NCBI GenBank assembly: GCA_903891415.1
Contig: CAITEH010000011.1
Coordinates: 1-40,195 of the forward strand
Direction: 5' to 3'
Length of the DNA: 40,195 nucleotides
DNA from: Candidatus Firestoneibacteriota bacterium
GTDB lineage: Bacteria; Oederibacteriota; D2-FULL-39-29
Position 1 is the stretch's first letter. Every line of letters starts with the position of its first letter. Positions 16,468-25,220 of this stretch are shown one piece after another. Made by a program: the position numbers and the translations under genes. Under the pieces are notes generated by a model. It was not told the DNA's origin. It worked only from the letters and a program-made list of their open reading frames with translations, and ran no database searches.

Positions 16468-17913
16468 ATGTTTTTTAAATCCATCAGATTCAAAATAATT
16501 CTCTTATATATGCTGATACTTTCCGCCACCCTGTTTATTTTCAGCATCTTTCTTTATGATTCCCTTAAACAGGATCTGTCCGCGAATCTGGATAACCTGC
16601 TCAAATCCAAAGCCGGAGGAATTGAAGAATCCATTGATACTTACCTGGAAACCAGAAAGCCGGAAGGCGGAGGCAAAGCCGATCCCGAGTATTTCATTAA
16701 GATCGCCCAGCATCTTGTTGATGTTGAAGAAGTGTACGATCCCAGGCTTGTAAAAATAATAGTGCAGATCTTCAATATAAAAGGGGAGAATATAGCCCAT
16801 ACAAAAAATATACCCTATATTATAACCTTCCCGAAAGAGCTTTTTGACGAGGTTTTAAAAGGCCGGAGCCGTTTTGACGAATTCTATATTGACCTGCCTG
16901 AGAATAAAAAACTGCGGCTGCGGATCTTTATTAAACCGGTTTTTGAAGATAAAGAAATGATCTATATTGTTCAGGTCGCGGCTCCGCTAACCGCCATCAA
17001 TTCCACGCTGAACGGCCTTAAACTTATTTTATTCGTGCTCTTGCCTCTGACCGTGATAATAACCGGGCTCGCGGGGGCATTTTTAGCCCGGAGCGCGCTC
17101 AGGCCGGTAGACAATATGATAAACAGCGCGCGGCAGATCACAACTGAAAATTTGAAACTCAGGATCCATACTCCGAAAAGCAATGATGAGATCCAGAGAT
17201 TGGCTGAAACTTTTAATGAATTACTCGGCAGGCTGGACAAAGCCTTCACCGGCCAGAAACAATTCACGCAGGATGTGACCCATGAACTCAGAACACCGCT
17301 TACGATACTTAGAGGGCAGATAGAAGTTGCTTTGAAAAGGCCCCGTTCCGGCGCGGAATACGGAAAGATCTTAAGAAGCTGCCTGGAAGAAATAAATATT
17401 CTGAATAAAATAGTTGAGAATCTTTTAATGCTCGCGAGCTTTGAGGACAAAGATCTAAAACTGGAAATCAAACCGGTCGAGCTGAATGTGCTGGCCGCTA
17501 AAGTCATCAAAGATATGCGGGTGCTGGCCAAAAAGAAAGGGCTGAGCCTGCAGTTTACCGGTAAAGAAGGCGTAATGATCCGGGCTGATGAAAATTATAT
17601 CAGGAGACTTTTCCTGAATCTTATTGACAATGCCGTGAAATATACGCAGGCAGGCGGGAAAGTAGCGGTCAGCCTGAAAAAAACCGCCGGGTTTGCCGTT
17701 ATAAGGATAAGCGACACCGGTGCCGGCATTCCAAAGAAGGATCTGCCCTATATTTATAACAGATTCTTCAGGCTGGAGAAATCCAGAAGCAGTGAAGGGT
17801 TCGGGCTGGGCTTAAGTATTGTCAGGTCTATAGTTGAAGCTCACAAAGGAAAGATCAGAGTGCGAAGCAAAACAGGAAAAGGCACGGAGTTCACTATTCA
17901 ATTGCCCCGGTAA
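16468..17913 (+). CDS. Sensor histidine kinase, HAMP-containing
   Basis: A 481-residue membrane kinase, partner of the preceding regulator. A first membrane helix (about 10-30) and a second (about 186-208) enclose a 155-residue periplasmic sensor. A HAMP linker follows (SALRPVDNMINSARQI), then the HisKA helix with phospho-acceptor H272 in VTHELRTPLTI. The ATPase domain has N384/N388 in LNLIDNAVKY, the G1 box DTGAG (416-420) and the G2 box GFGLGL (444-449). All catalytic motifs are intact. The domain order matches CusS/QseC-type kinases. The sensor domain itself has no motif I recognise. Confidence 0.95.
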   Translation: MFFKSIRFKIILLYMLILSATLFIFSIFLYDSLKQDLSANLDNLLKSKAGGIEESIDTYLETRKPEGGGKADPEYFIKIAQHLVDVEEVYDPRLVKIIVQIFNIKGENIAHTKNIPYIITFPKELFDEVLKGRSRFDEFYIDLPENKKLRLRIFIKPVFEDKEMIYIVQVAAPLTAINSTLNGLKLILFVLLPLTVIITGLAGAFLARSALRPVDNMINSARQITTENLKLRIHTPKSNDEIQRLAETFNELLGRLDKAFTGQKQFTQDVTHELRTPLTILRGQIEVALKRPRSGAEYGKILRSCLEEINILNKIVENLLMLASFEDKDLKLEIKPVELNVLAAKVIKDMRVLAKKKGLSLQFTGKEGVMIRADENYIRRLFLNLIDNAVKYTQAGGKVAVSLKKTAGFAVIRISDTGAGIPKKDLPYIYNRFFRLEKSRSSEGFGLGLSIVRSIVEAHKGKIRVRSKTGKGTEFTIQLPR

Positions 17914-17934
17914 GCCGGGCTCCCGTAAAAAAGC

Positions 17935-17963
17935 TGGAAACAATATATTTCTAATGCTAAAAT
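17935..17963 (+). promoter_or_regulatory. Extended -10 promoter abutting the AI-2E permease start
   Basis: TGGAAA at 17935-17940, a 17-bp spacer and TAAAAT at 17958-17963 preceded by TGC (extended -10). The start codon at 17969 lies 5 nt after the box and has no Shine-Dalgarno, so the RNA would begin at or next to the ATG. Confidence 0.45.
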
Positions 17964-17968
17964 GAAAA

Positions 17969-19045
17969 ATGGACAAAATAAAACTTTATAACTGGTTAAA
18001 ACTCCTCGGTATATACCTGGCAATTTTAACGGCCATATATATTATCTTTCTGGCAAAAAGTATTTTGTTCCCTTTTTTTCTGGCCTTTATTTTAACCTAT
18101 ATGCTTAATCCGGTCGCGGATTTTTTTGAAAACAAGGGGTTAAAAAGGGGTTTTGTTGTGGGGCTTTTGTTCTTTTTCTTTGCGGCGGCTCTGGGGTGCG
18201 TGGTATATTTTTCAGCGCCGTTCCTGTTAAAAGAAGTCAATAACCTGCAAATATCGGTTCCAAAAAATCTATTAAATTTCGAGAATTTACTGAAACAAGC
18301 TTCAGGCGGCCTCGAAAACAAATTTTCCTATCTGCCGAAGGATTTTCTTCCGAACCTGTTTAACGAAAAATACCGGGAGCTTACCAAAAACGCAATGGCG
18401 TATATGCCGGAATTTATTTTCAGCCTGGTCGATGTTGTCACCGCTATTTTTGTGGTCCTGTTCACCACTTTTTACCTGCTTAAAGACGGCAGGGTGATGC
18501 GGAAACGGCTTATCAGTATCATACCGAATAAATATTTTGAACTGTTTTTGTGCCTGCTGCACGAGGTAAATTTGCAGGTAGGCAATTATGTGCGGGGCCA
18601 GCTGACAGATTGCGTGATTATCGGGGCCCTGTCAATTGCCGGTTTGTATATTATAGGGTTTAAATATTCCTTACTGCTGGGGCTCATAATAGGAGCTATT
18701 AATATAATTCCGTATCTCGGCCCGTTAACAGGGATGCTCGCCGGTTTTCTTATGGCGGTTTTGGAGGACCACTCCCTGCCCATGGGGCTAAAAGTCCTCC
18801 TGGTCCTTGCCCTTGTAAAATTAATTGACGATTTTTTCGTAAATCCCGTGGTAGTCGGCAAATCGGTCGAACTGCACCCGCTTGTAGTGATCGTTTGCAT
18901 AGTTGTCGGCGGGACCCTGATGGGGGTTTTCGGGATGTTTATTTCCGTCCCGTTATTTTGCGCGTTAAAAGCTACCTTTAAGGTTTTGTATAACGGGATC
19001 ATTGAATATGGCTCCTGGGAGACTGCTCCCGCCCGCCTTGAATGA
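17969..19045 (+). CDS. AI-2E family transporter
   Basis: A 358-residue membrane protein of the PerM/TqsA (AI-2E transporter) family. Two or three helices open the protein (about 12-85), followed by a soluble segment (about 90-145). A helical half then contains GYIVGFKYSLLLGL-like and INIIPYLGPLTG motifs and ends in VGGTLMGVFGMFISVPLFC, the conserved C-terminal signature. Members move quorum-sensing AI-2 or ions, or act as Na+/H+ antiporters; the role is not fixed by sequence. No ribosome binding site precedes ATG 17969. It directly follows the kinase gene but appears to have its own promoter. Confidence 0.9.
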   Translation: MDKIKLYNWLKLLGIYLAILTAIYIIFLAKSILFPFFLAFILTYMLNPVADFFENKGLKRGFVVGLLFFFFAAALGCVVYFSAPFLLKEVNNLQISVPKNLLNFENLLKQASGGLENKFSYLPKDFLPNLFNEKYRELTKNAMAYMPEFIFSLVDVVTAIFVVLFTTFYLLKDGRVMRKRLISIIPNKYFELFLCLLHEVNLQVGNYVRGQLTDCVIIGALSIAGLYIIGFKYSLLLGLIIGAINIIPYLGPLTGMLAGFLMAVLEDHSLPMGLKVLLVLALVKLIDDFFVNPVVVGKSVELHPLVVIVCIVVGGTLMGVFGMFISVPLFCALKATFKVLYNGIIEYGSWETAPARLE

Positions 19046-19112
19046 CCGGCCTGCTGGCGCATAAACTTTACCCCTAAAAGACTCTGCAGGGCCTTTCCTG
19101 CCCGCGTGCTTC

Positions 19113-19141
19113 TTGAATAAAATATTTTAAAATAGTATAAT
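19113..19141 (+). promoter_or_regulatory. Promoter of the emrAB-tolC operon
   Basis: TTGAAT at 19113-19118, a 17-bp spacer and a perfect TATAAT at 19136-19141. The predicted start is about 19148, inside the palindromic operator that follows directly. Confidence 0.65.
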
Positions 19142-19142
19142 G

Positions 19143-19157
19143 GTTAGCATTGCTAAC
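19143..19157. promoter_or_regulatory. Palindromic operator GTTAGCATTGCTAAC
   Basis: A perfect 7-bp inverted repeat around one central base, placed directly after the -10 box so a bound protein would block transcription. The core TTAGCATTGCTAA resembles SlyA/MarR-type boxes; TetR-type is also possible. A 13/15 match lies at 27318-27332 before the second efflux operon. No repressor gene is in the window. Confidence 0.7.
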
Positions 19158-19183
19158 AATAATTTCTACCGGATGGAGGAGTA

Positions 19184-20131
19184 ATGGAAACGCAAAAGCA
19201 GGAAGTTCAGGAGCAAGTAGAAAAAAAGGTCTCGTCAAAGAAAAAAATGCTGCTGTCTATTTGGATAATAATTATCCTGGCCGCGGTGTCCTTTACGGTC
19301 TGGTATTTGAAAACCAGCAGTACTATATATACTGATGATGCTTTTATTGAAGCGGACAAGGTGACCGTAAGCTCGAAGTACGCGGGCAGGATCGCGGCTA
19401 TCCTTGTCAAAGAAGGCGAAAACGTGCTGAAAGACCAGGTGCTTTTGAAGCTTGACACTTCCGACCTGGAGGCTCAAAAAGAACAGGCAAAAGCCGCGCT
19501 TTCCTTCGCCCAGGAAACCAGCAATCTCGCGATGGTCAATCTTAACCGGGCAAAAGAAGATTTTTCACGTATAGAAAATCAATATAAAAACAAGATAGTC
19601 GCAAAAGAACAGTATGACCATGCCGAAAAGGCGCTTCAGGCGGCCAGAGTGTCCGACTCAATAGCCAAGTCGCAGATAAAAACTTCAACTGCCCAGCTGG
19701 GGATCGTGGAAACGCAGCTGGTAAACGCCGAAGTAAAGGCCTCCATGGACGGGGTGGTGGCAAAGAAATGGGTGCTTCCCGGCGATGTGGTTTCAGCCGG
19801 ACAGGCGGTGCTTACGGTCTATGATCTAAAAAATGTCTGGATCACGGCGAATTTTGAAGAAACTAAATACTCGAAAATAGCGCTGGGGGAAAGTTCCGAA
19901 ATAACTATAGACGCGTACGGCGGGATAAAGCTCCAGGGAAAAGTGACCCAGCTTGGCTCGAATACCGCTTCACAATTTTCTCTTATCCCCGCGAGCAACG
20001 CTTCGGGTAATTTTACCAAAATAACCCAGAGGATACCCATAAAAATAACGCCCGAGGCCGGAGAACTGGTGAAGTACGGGGGCAAGCTCCTTCCCGGAAT
20101 GTCTGTCGAAGTACTTATTAAGACGAGGTAG
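19184..20131 (+). CDS. emrA: EmrA/HlyD-type membrane fusion protein
   Basis: A 315-residue periplasmic adaptor. It has a short cytoplasmic N-terminus, one membrane helix at about 22-42, and then the lipoyl-like half (YTDDAFIEADKVTVSSKYAGRI). An alpha-hairpin follows (LEAQKEQAKAALSFAQE onward), then the second lipoyl half with MDGVVAKKWVLPGDVV and a beta-barrel. The order is that of EmrA, which links an inner-membrane MFS pump to an outer-membrane channel. GGAGGAG precedes ATG 19184. The pump gene starts one base after its stop, and the channel follows. It is regulated by the operator at 19143-19157. Confidence 0.92.
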   Translation: METQKQEVQEQVEKKVSSKKKMLLSIWIIIILAAVSFTVWYLKTSSTIYTDDAFIEADKVTVSSKYAGRIAAILVKEGENVLKDQVLLKLDTSDLEAQKEQAKAALSFAQETSNLAMVNLNRAKEDFSRIENQYKNKIVAKEQYDHAEKALQAARVSDSIAKSQIKTSTAQLGIVETQLVNAEVKASMDGVVAKKWVLPGDVVSAGQAVLTVYDLKNVWITANFEETKYSKIALGESSEITIDAYGGIKLQGKVTQLGSNTASQFSLIPASNASGNFTKITQRIPIKITPEAGELVKYGGKLLPGMSVEVLIKTR

Positions 20132-20132
20132 C

Positions 20133-21755
20133 GTGACCTCACCTCACCATAGCATAAAGCGAAGGGTAATAAGAAGCGTCCCCTCCATTCAGCACGGGCA
20201 TAGAAGATACAAATGGTGGGTGCTCTCCAATGTCATGATCGGCACTTTCATCGCGGTACTTGACGCGACGATAGTGAACGTGGGACTTTCCAAGATAATG
20301 GCGTCGCTCGGCGCTACTATAGATTCCATAGAATGGATAATGACCGGCTATAACCTGTCACTCGGCGTAATGCTTCCGGCTTCCGGCTGGATAGCCGACC
20401 ACATGGGCTATAAAAGGACCTATTTTCTGGCCCTGTCGGTATTTACTGCCGGTTCCTGCCTCTGCGGTTTTTCCTGGAATGAAAGTTCTCTGATCTTCTT
20501 CAGGATAATTCAGGGTATGGGCGCGGGAATGTTAATGCCCGTCGGCCTCGCGATAGTCATGAGAGAATTTCCCAGAGAACAAAGGGGCATGGCGATGGGT
20601 TTCTGGGGTATTGCCGCCGCGGCTTCCATCTCTTTTGGCCCGCTGGTCGGCGGTTATCTCGTGGATAATTTCAGCTGGCAGGCCATCTTCTTTGTTAATG
20701 TCCCCATCGGGCTGATAGGCCTGCTGGTCACGTTGATAATCCAGAGAGAGTACAGGACGGAGAATTTCAGGGATTTTGATTTTCTGGGGTTTCTTTCTAT
20801 TACGGCTTTTCTGACAGCGACCCTGCTCGGGCTTTCCGAAGGCAACGCGGCCTGGAATACCGGGGGCTGGACCTCACCGTTCATAATCGGCTGTTTTACC
20901 GTCGGCCTTACAAGTTTGATCGTGTTTCTTATTGTGGAAAGCTTTCAGGAACATCCGTTCATAGAGATAAGGCTTTTTAAAAATTATAATTTCACGGCCA
21001 GTAACGCCATTATTTTTATTTTCGGGATAGGTATGTTTGGCAGTACTTTTCTTATGCCTCTTTACTGGCAAAACGCGCTCGGGTACACGGCTATCATGGC
21101 GGGCAGTATGTTCCTGCCGGTAGGCATAATTCAGGCCTTTGCGTCCCCGATTTCCGGAGTCATCTCCGACAAGATAAGCCCAAAACTGCCGGCTATCACA
21201 GGCGTTATATTGCTCACTATCAGCCTCTATTTAAATTCCCGGCTGACCCTGGAAACAGAAAAACCCTTTATGTATCTGCTTTTAAGCATCAGGGGATTGG
21301 CCATGGGACTTATTTTTACGCCTTTGACCACGGTCTCTCTGCTTGAGATCCCCCCGCATAAAATGGCCCAGGCCTCAGGGCTTATCAATGTAATAAGGCA
21401 GATAGGCGGAAGTTTTGGAATAGCCATCTTCGGTTCCATACTTTCCAGGCGCGCGGCTTTTCACGCGGCGGCTTTCGGGCAGGCGATAGACCAAACAAGC
21501 CCCGTCTTCAGGAATGCTTACAATTCTGTTGCCGGCCATTTGAGCCATAATTTTAACAGCGCAGCGAGTATAGCCAATTCTCAGGCCGGGGCCCTTATTT
21601 TAAGCAATCTGCAAAAACAGGCTTTTGTCCAGGCGATAAACGATGATTTCCTTATAGCCGCGGCCATTACCGTTATAATAGTGATCCCTATAGTATTCTT
21701 AAGGACTTCAAAAAAAAGGAAAACGAACGGGGAAAAACATATAGTCATTGATTAA
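20133..21755 (+). CDS. emrB: EmrB/QacA-type MFS multidrug transporter (DHA2)
   Basis: A 540-residue pump with about 14 membrane segments. It begins with a basic N-terminal tail, then TFIAVLDATIVNVGL (helix 1, DHA2 motif with the conserved Asp). Loop motif GWIADHMGYKRTY, RIIQGMGAGMLMPVG and motif C SFGPLVGGYLVDNFSWQ follow in order. It exports lipophilic drugs or acids by proton antiport across the inner membrane, with EmrA and TolC carrying them outward. The start is GTG 20133, one base after the emrA stop, with AGGT inside the emrA end. The start could lie a few codons later, but this fits coupling. Confidence 0.93.
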   Translation: MTSPHHSIKRRVIRSVPSIQHGHRRYKWWVLSNVMIGTFIAVLDATIVNVGLSKIMASLGATIDSIEWIMTGYNLSLGVMLPASGWIADHMGYKRTYFLALSVFTAGSCLCGFSWNESSLIFFRIIQGMGAGMLMPVGLAIVMREFPREQRGMAMGFWGIAAAASISFGPLVGGYLVDNFSWQAIFFVNVPIGLIGLLVTLIIQREYRTENFRDFDFLGFLSITAFLTATLLGLSEGNAAWNTGGWTSPFIIGCFTVGLTSLIVFLIVESFQEHPFIEIRLFKNYNFTASNAIIFIFGIGMFGSTFLMPLYWQNALGYTAIMAGSMFLPVGIIQAFASPISGVISDKISPKLPAITGVILLTISLYLNSRLTLETEKPFMYLLLSIRGLAMGLIFTPLTTVSLLEIPPHKMAQASGLINVIRQIGGSFGIAIFGSILSRRAAFHAAAFGQAIDQTSPVFRNAYNSVAGHLSHNFNSAASIANSQAGALILSNLQKQAFVQAINDDFLIAAAITVIIVIPIVFLRTSKKRKTNGEKHIVID

Positions 21756-21770
21756 GGAAGGGAGCGTAAG

Positions 21771-23081
21771 ATGAAAAAAATAGTTCTGGTCCTAATAATA
21801 GCTGCCGGGTTCCATAGTTATCTTTTGGCCGGCGAACCGGCTGTCAAGGAGCTGGCTTTAACAGTCGAGAGCGCGGTTGAGATGGCGCTTAAGTATTATC
21901 CTTCTGTTAAGCAGGCGGTTTTTGACAGGGAAGCGGCGGAAGCAAGGCTGACCCAAAAATACGCGGCTTGCTGGCCGGCCCTCGATGTGGAAGCCTCCTT
22001 CGCCCGGCTTGAGCCCGATCCGCCTTTCAATTTTCCGGGGCTCGGGACTTTTCAGTTATACCCTGAGGATAACTACGATATCCATGCCGGGTTCCGGTAC
22101 ACAATTTTTGATCTTGGAAAAACCGGCTCGCTTATCGGCCTTTCCAAAGAAATGCTGGAACAGTCCGGGAACGCGCTGGAACTCTCAAAAGCCCTGATCT
22201 CTTACCAGACCGTACAGCTTTTTTACGGTGTTATTTTCCTGGGCCAGCAGGTGGAAGTCCAGCAGAAAGAAATAGATTCTCTCACCGAATATATGGAACA
22301 GACCAGGAAAAAGGTTAAATTCGGGAGCGCTACGGACTATGAGGTCCTGACCATGCAGGTCAAGGTGGAAGAAGCAAAGAACGCGAAAGCCGACTACGAG
22401 AACTCGTTAAATAAAACGATCCTGCAGTTGAAAAAAAACATAGGCTTTGACGGCAGCCTGAAACTTGAGCACAAATTCCTGCGCGAGGCCGTTGATATAA
22501 ATGAGAAGGTTTTCATAGAAACGGCCCTCCGCCAGAGAGCAGAATTTTTAATGGCAAAAAAAAGCAGGGATATCGCGGCGGCCCAGCTCGGTGTGGCAGA
22601 GACGTCGGATAATCCTTCCCTGGTCGTGGGCGGGTCCTGGGGTTTTAAGAACGGCTATCTTCCGGTGCTTTCCGACTTCCAGAATAACTGGGTGCTTTCG
22701 GCGGGCCTGAAGATCCCGCTTTTTGACGGCTTTAGAACGGCAAATATGGCGGCAGAGGCAAAAGCCGCGCTTGCTTCGGCGGAATTTAAATTACAGGATG
22801 TTAAAGAAACTGTTTCCACGGAAATAAGACAGGCGGTTATGGATGTAAAGACCGGTTTTGATAAGCTTAAGGCCGCTGATCTTCACGTGAAACTGGCAGA
22901 AGAAGCCATGTCCCAGGCCAGAGTAAGGTTTGATAACGGGGTAATAACCAATCTGGACCTTATTAATGCGGAAACTTCTCTTGCCCGGGCAAGATTATTT
23001 TATTCCCAGGCGCAGTATGCTTATATTATCAGCGTATATTCGTTGAAACGCTCCACGGGAGAAAAGATCTGGAAGGAATGA
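21771..23081 (+). CDS. tolC: TolC-family outer-membrane efflux channel (emr operon)
   Basis: A 436-residue protein with a signal peptide (about 1-21) and the two-repeat helical structure of outer-membrane efflux proteins. The first repeat has SVKQAVFDREAAEARLTQ and a beta part ending in DYDIHAGFRYTIFDLG-like sequence. The second has GLKIPLFDGFRTANMAAEAKAAL and a long hairpin. It forms the exit duct for the EmrA-EmrB pump encoded just upstream. The ATG is 15 bp after the emrB stop with GGAAGGGAG upstream. The second TolC homologue at 27419 serves the RND system. Confidence 0.9.
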   Translation: MKKIVLVLIIAAGFHSYLLAGEPAVKELALTVESAVEMALKYYPSVKQAVFDREAAEARLTQKYAACWPALDVEASFARLEPDPPFNFPGLGTFQLYPEDNYDIHAGFRYTIFDLGKTGSLIGLSKEMLEQSGNALELSKALISYQTVQLFYGVIFLGQQVEVQQKEIDSLTEYMEQTRKKVKFGSATDYEVLTMQVKVEEAKNAKADYENSLNKTILQLKKNIGFDGSLKLEHKFLREAVDINEKVFIETALRQRAEFLMAKKSRDIAAAQLGVAETSDNPSLVVGGSWGFKNGYLPVLSDFQNNWVLSAGLKIPLFDGFRTANMAAEAKAALASAEFKLQDVKETVSTEIRQAVMDVKTGFDKLKAADLHVKLAEEAMSQARVRFDNGVITNLDLINAETSLARARLFYSQAQYAYIISVYSLKRSTGEKIWKE

Positions 23082-23112
23082 ACACAGGCCAAAACCGCGG
23101 AATTGCGCAAGC

Positions 23113-23140
23113 TTGAAGAATAAAAAAATAGAGGTATACT
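23113..23140 (+). promoter_or_regulatory. Promoter TTGAAG-N16-TATACT
   Basis: TTGAAG lies at 23113-23118 and TATACT at 23135-23140, spacer 16 bp. It would start transcription near 23147 and serve the CsgG-like lipoprotein (ATG 23193, GGGAGGGG upstream) and perhaps the phosphodiesterase behind it. Confidence 0.45.
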
Positions 23141-23192
23141 GATAAAGCGGAGAAATACGGATAAAGGTAATAAAGCCGCTGGGAGGGGAAGC

Positions 23193-23786
23193 ATGAAAAA
23201 AATATTAATTCCGGTACTGGCGGCGGCGTTTATCGCCGGCTGTGCTCCGGGAGTCAAAACAATGAAAAATCAAAGTTTTAGTGCTGAAAAATATAAAAGG
23301 ATCGCGGTAATTGATTTTGAAGGAAATAATCAGGAGGCCGGGAGCACGCTGGCTGAAATGTTCGTTCCGCATTTAATGGAAATGGGTTTTGACGTGGTCG
23401 AGCGCGCGAATATGAATAAACTCCTGAAAGAGCAGAAGGCCGGACTTTCCGGGGCGCTGGACAGCGCTTCGATACATCAGATCGGTAAAATTCTGGGAGT
23501 GGACGCGCTGGTTTTCGGAAATTTTCATTATACAAAAAAAGAAGCAAAGCATACAACGCTCCTGTCAAAAAAGAGGCCTTTGAGGTTCTGGCAGAACCGC
23601 ACCACGGCCTTTACGACTTTTACTTCCGAGGTTGTACTCGACGGAATAACAGTAAGGCTCGTAGATATTGAAACGGGCAAGGTCCTGATAAGCAGTAATT
23701 ATCCGAAAGAAGTGAACGGAGAGGAAGTTGATGCCTGTTTTGAAGAGATCACGAAGTCCATTAAAGAAAACCTGAAAGCAAAATAA
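23193..23786 (+). CDS. CsgG-like outer-membrane lipoprotein
   Basis: A 197-residue lipoprotein. The signal peptide ends in the lipobox FIAGC (Cys at residue 17). The rest follows the CsgG/FlgO/LpoB-like alpha-beta plan: RIAVIDFEGN near residue 35, a SSTLAEMFVPHL-like helix (here AGSTLAEMFVPHLME), FDVVERANMNKLL, and IGKILGVDALVFGNF. Such proteins sit at the inner leaflet of the outer membrane, either as curli secretion pores or as regulators of envelope enzymes. It is shorter than CsgG (about 277) and no curlin genes are nearby, so a curli role is not supported. It is followed after 21 bp by a phosphodiesterase gene. Confidence 0.8.
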   Translation: MKKILIPVLAAAFIAGCAPGVKTMKNQSFSAEKYKRIAVIDFEGNNQEAGSTLAEMFVPHLMEMGFDVVERANMNKLLKEQKAGLSGALDSASIHQIGKILGVDALVFGNFHYTKKEAKHTTLLSKKRPLRFWQNRTTAFTTFTSEVVLDGITVRLVDIETGKVLISSNYPKEVNGEEVDACFEEITKSIKENLKAK

Positions 23787-23807
23787 GCGTATAAAAGGAG
23801 CAGGGGC

Positions 23808-24731
23808 ATGCCGAAAACTCTGGTAAGGATGATCTTGCTGTGGCTGCTCGTAACGGCTGCGGTTTTCGCGGAAACCTATAACGCTATTTTGATCTCGCTT
23901 GACGGAGCTGAAAGAACCGATCTTTACAGGCTGCTTGCCGCGGACAAACTGCCGGCCTTAAAAGAATTGCTGGCAGCCGGCGGAGTGGTCGAGATAAAAG
24001 TTGAAGGGCACGTGACCTCTACTGCTCCCGGCCATGCTGAAATGCTGACCGGCCTGCCTAAAGAGCTCAACAAGGTGGTTACCAATAAAAAATATGACGC
24101 CATTCCTGAAGGCCTGACCATCGGGGAAAGATTAAAAAAAGCTTTGGGAAAAAACAGCGTGATAACAATGATGCTGATGGGTAAAGCGGCTTATATGGGC
24201 TCGAGGAGCGCGGCCGACTATATAGGCAAAGAAAAACCGGAGAGCCTTGAAAATTACGAGCCGTATTATTACGCGAAAAAACACATGGATGTCTGGGAGG
24301 GTGATGAGTCCAGGACTGCGGAAGTTGTCGGTGCGGGCGCTTTACACTGCCTGGACAAGTACTATAACAAAAGATTCTTTATGTTCTGTCATTTTATAGA
24401 TACGGACGCGAGCGGCCATCATTTTGGGGAGAATTCCCCCGAATATGAAAATGCCTTTATTAAAGAAGATACCTGGATAGGCAATATCATGGCCAGGCTT
24501 AAAAAATTAAAGCTCTACGAAAAAACCCTGATATATGTAACAGCCGACCACGGTTTTGATAAAGGGGAAAAAACCCATAACAACGCGCCGGATATATTCC
24601 TGGTTACAAATGACAGGGCCGTGAAAAAGAACGGTACCCAGGCAGATATTGCCCCCACTATATTAAGTCAATTCAATATTGACCTCACAAAACTTGTCCC
24701 CAAGCTTCCCGGAAAAGCGTTGAACCGGTAA
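23808..24731 (+). CDS. Exported alkaline-phosphatase-superfamily phosphodiesterase
   Basis: A 307-residue exported protein (signal peptide about 1-21) of the type I phosphodiesterase/nucleotide pyrophosphatase family. D32 in SLDGAERTDL binds metal, and a Thr in the VTSTAPGHAEMLTG segment (about T72) is the expected nucleophile. The second metal site uses CHFIDTDASGHHFG and VTADHGFDKGEKTHNN near residues 243-257. The core is short but motif-complete. It hydrolyses a phosphodiester, phosphomonoester or pyrophosphate in the periplasm; the substrate is unknown. AAAGGAGCAGGGG precedes the ATG. It probably shares a transcript with the lipoprotein gene 21 bp upstream. Confidence 0.85.
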   Translation: MPKTLVRMILLWLLVTAAVFAETYNAILISLDGAERTDLYRLLAADKLPALKELLAAGGVVEIKVEGHVTSTAPGHAEMLTGLPKELNKVVTNKKYDAIPEGLTIGERLKKALGKNSVITMMLMGKAAYMGSRSAADYIGKEKPESLENYEPYYYAKKHMDVWEGDESRTAEVVGAGALHCLDKYYNKRFFMFCHFIDTDASGHHFGENSPEYENAFIKEDTWIGNIMARLKKLKLYEKTLIYVTADHGFDKGEKTHNNAPDIFLVTNDRAVKKNGTQADIAPTILSQFNIDLTKLVPKLPGKALNR

Positions 24732-24801
24732 AGTTGTGCCTGCCTTATAAGTTCTGATATACCCTGCCGTAACCGGTTCTTCCTCTTTCCCATTTAAGCC
24801 A

Positions 24802-24857
24802 GATTAGAAAATTCTAATCCTATTTTAATCCCTGTCTAATGTTGTCCGTTATATAAT
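24802..24857 (+). promoter_or_regulatory. OmpR-type direct-repeat site and -10 box before 24888
   Basis: A perfect TATAAT lies at 24852-24857 without a recognisable -35. Upstream, TCTAATCC (24813-24820), TTTAATCC (24824-24831) and TCTAATGT (24835-24842) repeat with an exact 11-bp period, ending 9 bp before the -10. This spacing is that of pho boxes bound by OmpR/PhoB-type regulators. GATTAGAA-AA-TTCTAATC (24802-24819) adds an inverted half. GGAGGTGA then precedes the ATG. Confidence 0.5.
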
Positions 24858-24887
24858 GCTTATAGAAAGAAAAGGAGGTGAGAAAAA

Positions 24888-25220
24888 ATGAAGAAACTGT
24901 TTACAGTATTACTGGCGGTTGGAGTTTGTTTTGCTTTTTCCGGAACGAGTTTTGCAGCGGACAAAGCACCGGCGAAAAATGAGACCGAAAAGCTGGCAAA
25001 AGTTACCGGAGAGATAAAGAATATAGACAAGGAAAAATGCAGCATAACGGTGGAATACGCTAAAGAAAAAAAATTAGTGGAAAAAACCTTCATTGTTGAT
25101 AAAAAAGTCCTTGAATCTTTAAAAGTTGGCGAGAAAGTCCAGGTTTCATTTAAGGACGGCAGCGACAAGGCAGAAAAAGTGGAAGCGGTAAAAGCAGCCA
25201 AAAAAGAAAAAAAGAAATAA
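24888..25220 (+). CDS. Small exported lysine-rich OB-like protein
   Basis: A 110-residue protein with a clear signal peptide (about 1-23, ending in SFAAD). The mature part shows a short beta-barrel pattern: VTGEIKNIDKEKCSITVEY, TFIVDKKVLESLKVGEKVQVSF, then KVEAVKAAKKE. This is the layout of DUF5666/CusF-like OB folds. CusF's metal ligands (His, Trp, two Met) are absent. The tail is almost pure Lys/Glu/Ala. Its promoter carries the 11-bp repeats described, so it may respond to envelope stress through a two-component system; that is inference. A related plan is seen in the next gene (25682). Confidence 0.6.
   Translation: MKKLFTVLLAVGVCFAFSGTSFAADKAPAKNETEKLAKVTGEIKNIDKEKCSITVEYAKEKKLVEKTFIVDKKVLESLKVGEKVQVSFKDGSDKAEKVEAVKAAKKEKKK

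Noticed and set aside
16971-17531. 186-codon open frame on the minus strand
   Set aside because: It is a shadow of the histidine kinase, whose motifs are complete on the + strand.
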